This document shows, one piece after another, positions 7,691 to 16,143 of a DNA stretch of 50,357 nt. Where the stretch lies: assembly GCA_003221635.1 (NCBI GenBank), contig QHSR01000033.1:1-50357 (forward strand), read 5' to 3'. The position numbers and the translations under genes were made by a program. Numbering within the stretch: position 1 is the stretch's first letter; each line of letters begins with the position of its first letter. The notes below the pieces were generated by a model. It was not told the DNA's origin, did not search any database, and saw nothing but the letters and a program-made list of their open reading frames with translations. Origin of the DNA: Candidatus Rokuibacteriota bacterium. GTDB lineage: Bacteria > Methylomirabilota > Methylomirabilia > Rokubacteriales > CSP1-6.

Positions 7691-8440
7691 TCACGGCATG
7701 TACGAACCGCCGTTCACGTGCACCGTCTGGCCCGTGATGTGGCGTGCGTCGTCGCTGGCCAGAAACACCGCGACGGCGGCGATGTCGTCAGGCTGGGCCA
7801 TGCGTCCGAGCGGGACGGCGCTCGCCATCGCCGCCAGCTCCTCCTCGTTGTTCCCGTAGCGCGGCTGGGCGGTATCGGTGAGGCCGGGCGCGATCGCGTT
7901 CACGCGAATTCCGTGGGGCGCCAGCTCGAGCGCGGTCGCGCGCGTCATCGCGACCACGCCGCCCTTGCTCGCGGAGTAGTGAACGCCCCGCACCGCGCCC
8001 CGGACGGCCTGAGACGCCATGTTGATGATCGAGCCCCGCCGTCCCGCGGCGACCATCGCACGCGCTGCCGCCTGGGCACAGAAGAAGCCGCCCTTGAGAT
8101 TGACGTCGACGACATGGTCCCAATCGGTCTCGCGCATTTCGAGGAACGGCACGCGCGGGTACACCCCGGCGTTGTTGACGAGGACATGGAGCGCCCCGAG
8201 TTCGCTCTGGACCTGCGCGACCATCCTTTGAGCGTCCGGGGGCCGGGCGACATCAGCCTGCACGAGGACCGCCCGCCCGCCGGCGGCGCGGACCTCCTGC
8301 ATCACCGTTTCGGCCGCCACGCGATCGTCGAGGTAGTTGACGGCGACGTCCGCGCCCTCGCGGGCGAACGCCAGGGCGATCCCGCGCCCGATGCCCTGCT
8401 GGGCGCCGGTGACCAGCGCGATCCTGCCTCGAAGCCTCAT
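7691..8440 (-). CDS. Short-chain dehydrogenase/reductase (SDR), 249 aa
   Basis: A classical SDR: NAD(P)-binding TGAQQGIG (11-18), NNAG (89-92), catalytic Asn114, Ser143, Tyr155 and Lys159 (YSASK), and a C-terminal DIAAVAVFLASDDARHITG...VNGG as in FabG-like and glucose-dehydrogenase-like enzymes. The substrate is not known; 3-oxoacyl-ACP or a sugar or alcohol are all possible. The ATG at 8440 is preferred over one at 8452 because GGAGG lies six bases before it and overlaps the earlier codon. It is divergent from the 36-residue membrane protein at 8525, and the two share an 84-base spacer. Confidence 0.88.
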   Translation of the reverse strand: MRLRGRIALVTGAQQGIGRGIALAFAREGADVAVNYLDDRVAAETVMQEVRAAGGRAVLVQADVARPPDAQRMVAQVQSELGALHVLVNNAGVYPRVPFLEMRETDWDHVVDVNLKGGFFCAQAAARAMVAAGRRGSIINMASQAVRGAVRGVHYSASKGGVVAMTRATALELAPHGIRVNAIAPGLTDTAQPRYGNNEEELAAMASAVPLGRMAQPDDIAAVAVFLASDDARHITGQTVHVNGGSYMP

Positions 8441-8524
8441 TGTTGCCTCCACCCGCCTTGAGTTTTGTCGACCTGCGACGAGTATGCTAGGGTCGCGCCG
8501 AGAAACTCATCCCGGAGGACGCCA

Positions 8525-8635
8525 ATGGACGAGCATGGTATTGGGCTCTGGCTGAACATCGGATCAGTGATCCTCGTCGCGGCGCTCGTCATCGATTTCG
8601 TGTGGGTCATCCGGACCGCGCTCAGCGTCCACTGA
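8525..8635 (+). CDS. Small single-span membrane protein, 36 aa
   Basis: A short frame starting MDEHGIGLWLN, with a hydrophobic helix over residues about 8-30 (IGSVILVAALVIDFVWVI) and a short basic end. GGAGG (8514-8518) lies six bases before the ATG, an excellent start signal. It ends 33 bases before the amidohydrolase remnant. It may be a small accessory subunit of a transporter or of a lost operon partner. No homology is claimed. Confidence 0.55.
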   Translation: MDEHGIGLWLNIGSVILVAALVIDFVWVIRTALSVH

Positions 8636-8668
8636 CTGCGCCTCACCCCTCCGGATAGCCGGCCGGCC

Positions 8669-9316
8669 ATGCGCCGCTACGATACCGCTGTCTTGAATGG
8701 CACGGCCGTCATCCCCTATGCCGGCACCGTGCGCTGCGATGTCGGCATCCGTGACGGTCGCATCGCCGCTCTCGCGGACTCGACGCGTCGGACGACACGG
8801 GCGCCGTCGTGGACACCCGCGACAAGCTGGTGTTGCCGGGGGCGGTGCCGAGGCCCTCGCGAGTGGCGCTCACACGCCCGACAGCAGGCGTGGTCGTCGG
8901 CAAGGTCAACCCGCCGACGGGATTCGGCGGCACCGCGCTGCTCTACCCATATCTCCTCTTCGGAGGGACACCTCCCGCGCGGCCTAGGGTTGATCCGGGT
9001 CGCGGAGCTGGCGAGTGCCAATCCCGCGCGGGCCTTCGGACTCTACCCGTGCACGGGTGCCATCGCCGTCGGCAGGGACGCCGCCTTGGTAGTGCTCCAT
9101 CCGAACCGCGAGCAGATCGTGACACCCGAGGTCCTGTGCTCGGCCCAGGACTTCACTCCGTTCGCCGGGATGCGGGTGCGCGGCTGGCCGACCCATACGC
9201 TGCTGAGAGGCCGGACGGTGTTTCAGGATGGAGCCGTGCGGGGCAGGCCCCAGGGGGGCAATACGTCAAGCGCCCGGTCGGTCTGCACGTGCGACGGTGT
9301 GAGTGCCAGCTCTTGA
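8669..9316 (+). pseudogene. Decayed hydantoinase/dihydropyrimidinase-type amidohydrolase
   Basis: These enzymes open cyclic amides such as hydantoin or dihydropyrimidines at a metal centre. The N-terminus is recognisable: MRRYDTAVLNGTAVIPYAG, VGIRDGRIAALADS, then in another frame VVDTRDKLVLPGAV. The HxH metal motif that should follow is gone, and most of the barrel is missing. The C-terminal part is readable in pieces: GFGGTALLYPYLLF, then after a shift EGHLPRGLGLIRVAELASANPARAFGLYP, GAIAVGRDAALVVLHPNREQIVTPEVL and AGMRVRGWPTHTLLRGRTVFQDG. A last shift lies in the G-run near 9250. About 190 of the usual 450 or more residues remain, with at least three frame changes. Confidence 0.75.
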
Positions 9317-9352
9317 TTCGACGGGCTCGAGAGGATCCGAGCGGTGAGGGGA

Positions 9353-9472
9353 TTACGCCTTGGTCGTGGCGGCTCGACGGCGCGGGCAGGCCTTGTGGTA
9401 CCAGGTGGAGCCCAACTTGACGTGGTTGCCGTTCTTGCGAATCCTCAGCTTGCACTTCGGGCACGTTCCCAT
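9353..9472 (-). CDS. Tiny zinc-finger-like protein, 39 aa
   Basis: It reads MGTCPKCKLRIRKNGNHV, then WYHKACPRRR. A CxxC pair and an HxxC pair could bind one zinc ion, as in half of a LIM or zinc-ribbon domain. The rest is strongly basic, fitting nucleic-acid binding. AAGGAG six bases before the ATG supports translation. It is divergent from the HIT gene at 9539. Function unknown. Confidence 0.6.
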   Translation of the reverse strand: MGTCPKCKLRIRKNGNHVKLGSTWYHKACPRRRAATTKA

Positions 9473-9538
9473 CCGCGCTCCTTTTGCGAGTCCTGATCTG
9501 GGCCGAGTGATTATATCAGGTACTCGAGGGGGAGCTGT

Positions 9539-9877
9539 GTGAAGGACTGCGTATTCTGCCGTATCGTCGCGCGCGAGAGCCACGCGGACGTCGAGTACGA
9601 GGACGACGCGGTTCTGGCCTTCAAGGACATCTACCCGAAAGCGCCGGTCCATCTCCTCATCGTGCCCAAGCGCCACATCGACTCGATCATGGCGATGGAG
9701 CGCGACGATGCCGAGGTTCTCGGGCGCTGTCTTCTCGCCGCGCGCGCGATCGGTGAGGCCAGGGGATTGGCCGAGCGCGGGTATCGCCTGCGGGTGAACT
9801 GTGGCCCCGAGGGAGGCCAGGTCGTGTACCACGTGCACGTCCACTTTCTGGCCGGCGGGCGGGTGACCGGCGCGTAG
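9539..9877 (+). CDS. HIT-family (histidine triad) hydrolase, 112 aa
   Basis: HIT proteins of the HINT branch hydrolyse nucleoside phosphoramidates and related AMP conjugates. The protein starts MKDCVFCRIVARES, with the CxxC of zinc-binding HINT members. It has DIYPKAPVHLLIVPKRHI and ends with the triad YHVHVHFL (His98, His100, His102; His100 is the expected nucleophile). The length is normal. The GTG start at 9539 follows GGGGGAG about four bases upstream. A strong hairpin terminator lies about 120 bases downstream. The physiological substrate cannot be told from sequence. Confidence 0.92.
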   Translation: MKDCVFCRIVARESHADVEYEDDAVLAFKDIYPKAPVHLLIVPKRHIDSIMAMERDDAEVLGRCLLAARAIGEARGLAERGYRLRVNCGPEGGQVVYHVHVHFLAGGRVTGA

Positions 9878-9994
9878 CGGTTCAATCGGCTCCGAGCTTT
9901 TCGACGACCAAAGGTTCCGGCGGCGGCGGACTCCGCTCTTCAGTGTCCTCACGGCTCTGGAGCCCCGCGAAGGAGACTGCGAGGAGAACAAAAC

Positions 9995-10026
9995 AAAGGC
10001 TCCAGGGGATGACCCCTGGAGCCTTT
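9995..10026. terminator. Bidirectional intrinsic terminator
   Basis: A perfect 14-base stem (9995-10008 with 10013-10026) closes the four-base loop ATGA. The plus-strand side ends in CCTTTTAT. The minus-strand side ends in CCTTTGTTTTGTT. It sits between the HIT gene (plus) and the VQAPR-repeat gene (minus), which converge on it, so it can serve both. Confidence 0.85.
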
Positions 10027-10059
10027 TATCGCCGCCTCAGAATTACTTCGCAGCAGAGG

Positions 10060-10827
10060 TTACTTCATCAGACCGATCGCCTCGATAGCCTTTGCCTTTG
10101 CGGAGTCCATGTTGCCTGCCTTGCAAGCCGCCTCAGCCTCACGGACCAGCTTCGTCGCATCGCCACTCCCGGCCTTGGCGCCGGCGAGCGAACGAGGTGC
10201 CTGCACGTCCTGCTGAGCACTGCGCGGAGCCTGGACATCCTGCTGGGCGCTCCGCGGGGCCTGCACGTCCTGCTGAGCACTGCGCGCAGCCTGCGGCGTC
10301 TGGCTGCGCGGCGCCTGGACGTCCTGCTGGGCGCTTCGCGGCGCCTGCACGTCCTGCTGAGCACTGCGCGGGGCCTGGACATCCTGCTGGGCGCTCCGCG
10401 GAGCCTGCACGTCTTGCTGAGCGCTGCGCCCAGCCTGCGGCGTCTGGCTGCGCGGCGCCTGGACGTCCTGCTGAGCGCTCCGCGGCGCCTGCACGTCCTG
10501 AGCGCTACTCCGCGGGGCCTGGACATCCTGTTGAGCGCTCCGTGGAGCCTGAACATCCTGGCGGGAGCCGGCGAGTGACCGGGGCGCCTGCACTTCTTGA
10601 CCACGCGGGGCTTGTACGTCCTGACTACTGGTACGCGGAGCCTGAACCTCCTGGCGGGCACCGGCCAGAGACCGGGGCGCCTGGACTTCCTGAGCCTTCG
10701 AAACCTTCTGCAGCATCGCCTGCGCCTGGCCTACCTCAGCCGGGCACTTCGACTGCGCTCCAGCAACAGGCGCCAGCGCCGCGACGACTGCCACGCTCAC
10801 GATCACCGCGAAAAATCTCTTCATCAT
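10060..10827 (-). CDS. Exported VQAPR tandem-repeat protein, 255 aa
   Basis: The protein has a signal peptide (MMKRFFAVIVSVAVVAALAPVAGAQ), a short N-terminal module SKCPAEVGQAQAMLQKVSK and then a low-complexity centre. The centre holds 15 copies of a (D/E)VQAPR motif, most in the ten-residue unit SAQQDVQAPR and twice broken by SQTPQA(G/A)R. It ends with a helical module TKLVREAEAACKAGNMDSAKAKAIEAIGLMK. One Cys in each end module could form a disulfide across the repeats. The mature protein should be periplasmic or secreted, and each repeat carries one acidic residue and one Arg. ATGs at 10824 and 10827 are both possible starts; GGAAAG lies just upstream. Function unknown. Confidence 0.7.
   Translation of the reverse strand: MMKRFFAVIVSVAVVAALAPVAGAQSKCPAEVGQAQAMLQKVSKAQEVQAPRSLAGARQEVQAPRTSSQDVQAPRGQEVQAPRSLAGSRQDVQAPRSAQQDVQAPRSSAQDVQAPRSAQQDVQAPRSQTPQAGRSAQQDVQAPRSAQQDVQAPRSAQQDVQAPRSAQQDVQAPRSQTPQAARSAQQDVQAPRSAQQDVQAPRSAQQDVQAPRSLAGAKAGSGDATKLVREAEAACKAGNMDSAKAKAIEAIGLMK
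10193..10694. repeat. 30-bp tandem repeat array inside the VQAPR gene
   Basis: The DNA behind the VQAPR units is a tandem array with a basic period of 30 bases, degenerate toward its upstream (10694) end and more uniform in its centre. Codon use varies between copies mostly at third positions. Such arrays change copy number by slipped pairing, so repeat number may differ between strains. Confidence 0.75.
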
Positions 10828-11125
10828 CGGTCTTTCCATTTCCTCTCGTCTGTTGAAGTGGTTGGATCTACCGCGTAGCCGCACACCAGCACGTTACCGC
10901 CTGTGTCACCCCCTCGCCAGTGAGGTAGAGATCCGATGCCTCGACTCTTGAGCCCAACGACGGAGCAACACCGGTGCCACGGCCTACCCTCAGGACGGGG
11001 CAAGCGAAATAAGCTACTTACTCACGGATCTCCAGGCGATCGCGCGGCGTTGTGCCCGAGCCCGTCCGAGGACCGGGGCCGGCATTCTGCCCGTGCGGCT
11101 GGCCTGTGGTAGCCTGACTCACCGT

Positions 11126-12454
11126 ATGCGCCTGCCGGGGGGGCTTCTTCTGACACTCCTCATCGGATTGCCCCTGAGCGGCTGTACCACCACACGCCCC
11201 GCGCAACCCCCTGCGATCGTCCGAGCTCCAGTCCGCCACGTCTTGCTGAACGGCGTGCGCGTCGTCATTCAGGAGTTTCCCTCCAGCGAGGTCGTCGCGG
11301 TGCAGCTGTGGGTGCGTGCCGGCGGCCGCGACGAGTCCGCGTCAGAGCTCGGCCTTGCCCACTACCTCGAGCACATGCTCTTCAAGGGCACGACCACGCG
11401 CGCTCGGGGCTTCGTGGAACGAGATGTCGAAGGTGTGGGTGGACGGATGAACGCCGGAACCTCGCTCGACTACACTTACTATCATGCGGTGCTGCCGGCG
11501 CCGCGTGCCGTCGCGACCATCGAGATGCTCGCCGACATCAGCGTCAACTCGATCCTCGATGAGACCGAGCTCGAGCTCGAGAAGAAAGTCGTCCTCGAGG
11601 AAATGCGGCTGAGCGAGGACAGTCCGCAACGAAATCTCGCCCTCCAGCTCTACCACGTGGTGTTCGGTAGTCACCCCTACAGCCGCCCGGTCCTCGGTAC
11701 ACCCGACATCATCCAGAAGCTCACGCGCGAAACGCTGCTCGCCTTCTACCGTCGCCACTACGTCCCCGAGTCGTTCGCGCTGGTGGTCGTCGGTCCCGTC
11801 AACCCGACCGAGACACTGCGGGCGGCGGAGCGAACGCTGGGCCGGCTGCCACGCAGCGGGTTCCAGCGGCTGCCTGGCTCCACGCCCTCGAGCCTCACGT
11901 CCAAGAAGATCGACACCCCGCGGCCCGGGGCACTCGCGTACCTCGGCATGGGCTGGCTCGGCCCGAAGCTCGACCACGCGGACACTCCGGCCGTGGATGT
12001 GCTCGTCTCGATCCTCGGCCAGTCGCGGTCCTCGCGCCTGCCCCAGTCGCTCCGCGAGCGACTCGCCCTCGTCAATTCGGTCGACTCCGACTACATGGTG
12101 CTCGAGGCCAGTGGCGTGATCATGGTGAAGGCTCAGCTCGAGCCTCCGAACCTCGCCCGCGCCGAGGCCGAAATCCTGAAGGAGATCCAGCGCGTGCGCG
12201 AGCAGGGTGTGACCGACGCGGAGCTCCGCCGGGCGATCACGCGGGCCGAGGCCGAGCATGCTTTTCGGGGCGAGACCGCCGAGGGTCGTGCCCGCCTGTT
12301 CGGCCACGCCGAGACGGTGTGGCGGCTCGACGAGGAGCTCGCCTACATCGATAAGGTGAGATTGGTTACGTCCGAGCAGGTCCGCCTCGCGGCGCGGCGC
12401 TACCTGGATCCCGAGCGTTACGGGAGGCTCGCGTTCGTCCCGCCCGCCCGATGA
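11126..12454 (+). CDS. M16 zinc peptidase, predicted lipoprotein (active subunit)
   Basis: A processing-peptidase-type metalloprotease. It has a lipoprotein signal (MRLPGGLLLTLLIGLPLSGC, Cys20 as lipidation site), then the inverted zinc motif HYLEH (His79, Glu82, His83). The third ligand should be in VVLEEM near residue 158. VERDVEGVGGRMNAGTSLDYT and the late HPYSRPVLGTPDII are typical of M16B. At 442 residues it holds one M16 pair of domains. I chose ATG 11126, not GTG 11093, because it begins the signal peptide directly; no strong Shine-Dalgarno is visible for either. It overlaps the next gene by four bases. The likely form is a heterodimer with the inactive homolog at 12451, envelope-facing. 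Confidence 0.88.
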   Translation: MRLPGGLLLTLLIGLPLSGCTTTRPAQPPAIVRAPVRHVLLNGVRVVIQEFPSSEVVAVQLWVRAGGRDESASELGLAHYLEHMLFKGTTTRARGFVERDVEGVGGRMNAGTSLDYTYYHAVLPAPRAVATIEMLADISVNSILDETELELEKKVVLEEMRLSEDSPQRNLALQLYHVVFGSHPYSRPVLGTPDIIQKLTRETLLAFYRRHYVPESFALVVVGPVNPTETLRAAERTLGRLPRSGFQRLPGSTPSSLTSKKIDTPRPGALAYLGMGWLGPKLDHADTPAVDVLVSILGQSRSSRLPQSLRERLALVNSVDSDYMVLEASGVIMVKAQLEPPNLARAEAEILKEIQRVREQGVTDAELRRAITRAEAEHAFRGETAEGRARLFGHAETVWRLDEELAYIDKVRLVTSEQVRLAARRYLDPERYGRLAFVPPAR

Positions 12455-13761
12455 GGCGCGTCGGCCTCGCGCTCGGATCGTCGCTCATCGCGCTCGGTCT
12501 CGCAGCCGGCGGCACCACGGCCCAGGAACCGCCGGTCGCGCGACACATCCTCCCGAACGGGATGACCGTGCTCGTGCGCGAGAATCCCGCGGTGGCCGTG
12601 ATTGCCATATCGCTCCAGGTCCGAGCCGGATCGCGCTTCGAGTCACCGACCACCGCTGGGATCACCAACTTCCTCCACCGCGCAATGCTCCGCGGCACGG
12701 CCCGGCGGACGGCCGTGCAGCTCACCGAGAGCTATGAAGACATCGGCGGCACTCTGGACGCGAGCGGCGACGTGGAGTCGGCCGAGGTGCGGGGCCAGGC
12801 GCTCGCACGTCACTGGGAGACGCTCCTCGCGTTGATCGCCGAAGTCGCCCTGGAGCCGGCGCTGCCGGCGGAGGAAATCGAAAAAGAACGCCGCCTGCTC
12901 CTGGGCCAGATCAAAGCTCGGGCCGATGCGCCGTTTTTGCTGAGCTTTGACGCCATGCTCCGGGACCTCTACGGGCCCCACCCCTACGGGCGACAAAGCT
13001 TGGGGCTCAAGGAGAACATCGAGCGGCTGAAGCGCGACGATCTGCTCGCGCAGTACCGGGCGACCTATCGCCCGGAGCGGATGGTGCTCGCGGTCAGCGG
13101 CCAGGTGGAGCGCGGGCGCGTGGTCAAGGTCGCCGAACGGCTCTTCGGCCGGATGGCCCGCTCGTCGACCAGCCCGGCCGAGGCGGTCGTCGTTCCCGAA
13201 GCAACGGGAGAGCGTCGTGTCATCGAGCGCCCCGCCCAACAGGCGCAGATCTTCGTCGGTTACCTCGGGCCGGGGCTGGCCGACCCGCTCTATCCGGCGG
13301 TACGGGTGCTGGGCGCGACGCTGGGGGGCGGCATGGCGGGCCGTCTCTTCGTGGAGCTCCGCGACCGCCGCGGGCTTGCCTATTCCACGGGCGTGTTCAC
13401 GCCGTTCCGCACCGGGCCGGCGTTCTTGGTCGCCTACCTGGGGACGGCGCCGGTGAGCGCCGCCGCGGCCGAGGCGGGTGTGTTGCGCGAGCTCGAGCGC
13501 GTCCGCGCCGCCTCCGTCACCGCCGACGAGCTGGCGCGTGCCAAGGCGTACGTCCGCGGTCAGCTCTCGATGGACCGGCGGACGAATTCCCGCCAGGCGT
13601 GGTATCTCGCCTTCTTCGAGGTCGTCGGCGCCGGCTGGGATTTTCCGGAGCGCAATGCGCGCGCGATCGAGGCGGTGACGGCCGCGGACGTCGCCCGGGC
13701 CGCCGACCGGTACCTGACGCGTCCGACCGTCGTCGTGCTTCAGCCCACGACCCAGCGATGA
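12451..13761 (+). CDS. M16-family protein lacking the zinc motif (inactive partner)
   Basis: A second M16B homolog with a cleavable signal peptide (MRRVGLALGSSLIALGLAAGGTTAQ). At the position of HxxEH it has NFLHR, so the first His and the Glu are lost and catalysis is unlikely. The rest of the fold is kept: VRAGSRFESPTTAGITNFLHRAMLRGT, GPHPYGRQSLG, and the Gly-rich GATLGGGMAGRLFVELRDRRGLAYS that M16 partners use to contact substrate. It starts inside the ATGA that ends the active subunit. This active/inactive pairing is known for M16B peptidases, where the inactive chain helps form the chamber. Confidence 0.88.
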   Translation: MRRVGLALGSSLIALGLAAGGTTAQEPPVARHILPNGMTVLVRENPAVAVIAISLQVRAGSRFESPTTAGITNFLHRAMLRGTARRTAVQLTESYEDIGGTLDASGDVESAEVRGQALARHWETLLALIAEVALEPALPAEEIEKERRLLLGQIKARADAPFLLSFDAMLRDLYGPHPYGRQSLGLKENIERLKRDDLLAQYRATYRPERMVLAVSGQVERGRVVKVAERLFGRMARSSTSPAEAVVVPEATGERRVIERPAQQAQIFVGYLGPGLADPLYPAVRVLGATLGGGMAGRLFVELRDRRGLAYSTGVFTPFRTGPAFLVAYLGTAPVSAAAAEAGVLRELERVRAASVTADELARAKAYVRGQLSMDRRTNSRQAWYLAFFEVVGAGWDFPERNARAIEAVTAADVARAADRYLTRPTVVVLQPTTQR

Positions 13762-14465
13762 TCCCGCTCAAGGACGACGTCCCGAGCAGCAGTGTCCCGT
13801 TCGTCACGGTTGGCCTGATCGCGCTGAACGTCCTCGTCTTTCTCTACCAGGCCTCGATCGGAATGGGCGGCGACCCGCGGGCCGCGGAAGCGTTCATCTT
13901 CGAGTTTGGAGCGGTGCCTTGCCGGATCACCGGCGCCTGCTCGGTACTCGGCGAGTTCCCGCATCCGATCGCGACGATCTTCACGTCCATGTTCATGCAC
14001 GGCGGGCTCTTCCACGTCGCCGGCAACATGCTCTATCTGTGGATTTTCGGTGACAACGTCGAAGACACCCTCGGGCACGGCCGTTTCCTCGCGTTCTATC
14101 TCCTCTCGGGCGTGGCGGCGGCGCTGGCGCAGATCGCCGTGCACCCCGGCTCGCACATTCCAATGGTCGGCGCGAGCGGCGCCGTGTCGGGGGTGCTTGG
14201 GGCGTACCTCCTGCTGTTTCCGTACGCGAGCGTGCTCGTGCTTCTCATCTTCGGCTTCTTCGTTCGCATCGTCCACTGGCCGGCGATGGTCGTGCTCGGC
14301 CTTTGGATCGTGGTCCAGTTCGTGAGTGGGCTCATCACGGCCAGTGCCGCGGCCGCGGGCGGTGAGGTGACCGGGGGCACCGCGTGGTTTGCCCATATCG
14401 GGGGGTTTCTGGCGGGGATCATCCTGCTGTTTCTGATGCGGCCCCGGCGCGGCGGTCGCCTATAA
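13758..14465 (+). CDS. Rhomboid-family intramembrane serine protease
   Basis: 235 residues with about six or seven membrane helices. Rhomboids cut membrane proteins within or near the bilayer. The catalytic Ser140 is in GASGAVSG and the His213 in AHIGGF; Asn90 in HVAGNMLYLWIFGDNVE fits the oxyanion region. The N-terminus MIPLKDDVPSSS matches the many bacterial and plant members that start with a short cytoplasmic PLxD. Its ATG overlaps the stop of the M16 partner gene, and its TAA shares a base with the next ATG. The substrate is unknown. Confidence 0.9.
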   Translation: MIPLKDDVPSSSVPFVTVGLIALNVLVFLYQASIGMGGDPRAAEAFIFEFGAVPCRITGACSVLGEFPHPIATIFTSMFMHGGLFHVAGNMLYLWIFGDNVEDTLGHGRFLAFYLLSGVAAALAQIAVHPGSHIPMVGASGAVSGVLGAYLLLFPYASVLVLLIFGFFVRIVHWPAMVVLGLWIVVQFVSGLITASAAAAGGEVTGGTAWFAHIGGFLAGIILLFLMRPRRGGRL

Positions 14466-15277
14466 TGAGGCGCATAATGAAGCGCACAGGAGCGCGAGTC
14501 CGGATCGACCGGCTGCTCGTCGACAAGGGGCTGGTGGACAGCCGTGAAAAGGCCGCCCGGCACATCCTCGCGGGTGACGTGTTCGTCGACAGCCAGCGCG
14601 TGGACAAGGCGGGCGCGCTCGTGGCGTCCGGGGCGGCTGTCGAGCTGCGGGCGCGCGCCCCGTACGTGAGCCGTGGGGGCGAGAAGCTCGTGCACGCGAT
14701 CGACAGCTTCCAGGTCAAGGTGCCCGGACGTGTCTGCCTGGACGTCGGCGCTTCTACCGGCGGATTCACCGACTGCCTGCTCCAGCGTGGCGCCACGCGC
14801 GTATACGCCGTGGACGTCGGCACGGGCCAGCTCGACCCGCGGCTCCGAAAAGACCAGCGCGTCATCGTGATGGAACACACCAACGCGCGGGCCCTCGACC
14901 CTCGGGTCTTCGGCGAGCAGCCCACGCTCGCGGTCATCGATGTGTCGTTCATCTCGCTCGAGAAGATCCTTCCCGCGGTGTTCGGCGTCCTCGCCTCTCG
15001 CGGGGAAGTCGTCGCTCTGGTGAAGCCTCAGTTCGAGGTAGGACGGGAGCATGTCGGGAAGGGCGGCGTCGTCCGCGACCCGGTACATCACCGGGCGGCG
15101 GTCCAGCGCCTGGCGCGTTACGTGGTGCTTCGCGGCTGGCACGTCCTCGGCGTCACCGCTTCGCCGCTGCGAGGCCCGAAGGGGAATCATGAGTTCTTCC
15201 TGCATTTCTCGACGCATGGCCGCACTGCGAGCGATCTGGAGTCGATGATCAGCCGGAGCGTCGAGGCGCTCGCGTGA
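14465..15277 (+). CDS. tlyA: TlyA-family rRNA 2'-O-methyltransferase
   Basis: TlyA proteins combine an S4 RNA-binding domain with an FtsJ-like methyltransferase and methylate ribose 2'-OH groups of rRNA. Here the S4 domain covers about residues 10-65 (RIDRLLVDKGLVDSREKAARHILAG). The SAM site is LDVGASTGGFTDCLL (92-106), followed by VYAVDVGTGQLD, DVSFISLEKILPA and VKPQFEVG. The length of 270 is normal. ATG 14465 overlaps the rhomboid stop; ATG 14477 is an alternative. It overlaps nadK by four bases. Confidence 0.92.
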   Translation: MRRIMKRTGARVRIDRLLVDKGLVDSREKAARHILAGDVFVDSQRVDKAGALVASGAAVELRARAPYVSRGGEKLVHAIDSFQVKVPGRVCLDVGASTGGFTDCLLQRGATRVYAVDVGTGQLDPRLRKDQRVIVMEHTNARALDPRVFGEQPTLAVIDVSFISLEKILPAVFGVLASRGEVVALVKPQFEVGREHVGKGGVVRDPVHHRAAVQRLARYVVLRGWHVLGVTASPLRGPKGNHEFFLHFSTHGRTASDLESMISRSVEALA

Positions 15278-16083
15278 CGCGCGTCGGCATCGTCGCCAAG
15301 CCGGACGCGCCCCGAGCCCAGGGCGTCATCCTCCAACTGCTCCCGTGGCTCGCCACCCGCGGGCGCGTCGTGATCCTAGAGAAGGAGACCGTGCCGGCGC
15401 AGGTCGATCTGCTCATCGTGCTCGGAGGCGACGGTACCCTCCTGTCGATGGCCCGGGCGGTGGGCGATCTCGGGGTTCCGCTGCTCGGGGTGAACCTGGG
15501 CGGCCTCGGATTTCTCACCGCCACGACGCTCGACGAGATGTTCCCGGCCCTGGAGGCGTACCTGGGGGGCCGGATGGAGATCGAGGAGCGGATGCTGCTG
15601 GCCGCGCGTGTCATCCGCAACGGCCAGCCGCTCTGCGAGTACGTGGCGCTCAACGACGTGGTCATCACGAAGTCGGCGATGAGCCGGATCATCGACCTGT
15701 CGGTGTCCGTCGAAGGGCGGCACGCGACCGCCTATCGCGCCGACGGTCTCATCATCTCGACACCGACCGGGTCGACGGCCTATTCGCTCTCGGCCGGAGG
15801 CCCGATCCTCTTCCCCACGATGGACGCTGTCGTGCTGACCCCGATCTGCTCGCACACGCTCACCAATCGGCCGATCGTGGTGCCCGGGACCGACCGGATC
15901 GAGGTCACGCTCCTGGCCGACCAGGAGGTCATGGCCACGATGGACGGCCAGGTGGGCGTAGGGCTCCGGGAAGGCGATACGGTCGAGATCCGCAAGGCCG
16001 CGTCACGCATCCGGCTCGTTCGCTTCCCGCAAAAGGATTTCTTCTCTGTCCTACGCACAAAGCTCAAGTGGGGTGAGCGTTAG
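15274..16083 (+). CDS. nadK: NAD kinase
   Basis: It phosphorylates NAD to NADP in the cytoplasm. The family motif GGDGT is at residues 51-55 (VLGGDGTLLSMAR). LGVNLGGLGFLT, ADGLIISTPTGSTAYSLSAGGPI and the later SHTLTNRPIVVP are the other conserved blocks. At 269 residues it is a normal bacterial type. The GTG start is in the GTGA that ends tlyA, so translation is probably coupled. The order tlyA-nadK-recN is common in bacteria. Confidence 0.96.
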   Translation: MTRVGIVAKPDAPRAQGVILQLLPWLATRGRVVILEKETVPAQVDLLIVLGGDGTLLSMARAVGDLGVPLLGVNLGGLGFLTATTLDEMFPALEAYLGGRMEIEERMLLAARVIRNGQPLCEYVALNDVVITKSAMSRIIDLSVSVEGRHATAYRADGLIISTPTGSTAYSLSAGGPILFPTMDAVVLTPICSHTLTNRPIVVPGTDRIEVTLLADQEVMATMDGQVGVGLREGDTVEIRKAASRIRLVRFPQKDFFSVLRTKLKWGER

Positions 16084-16143
16084 CGCCGTATTCGCTCGGA
16101 TACCGCTTGAGGTGGCCGCTCCGCTGACCTAGCATCGACCCCG

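Noticed and set aside
9943-10578. A plus-strand leucine-rich repeat protein (LHVLLSTARSLDILLGAPR)
   Set aside because: It is the reverse reading of the VQAPR repeat gene. The minus frame has a signal peptide, defined end modules and a terminator.
10193-10694. A CRISPR array
   Set aside because: The repeats are directly joined, coding and in one frame; there are no unique spacers and no cas genes.
11093-11125. GTG 11093 as start of the M16 lipoprotein
   Set aside because: It would place eleven extra residues before a normal lipoprotein signal peptide, and no Shine-Dalgarno supports it.
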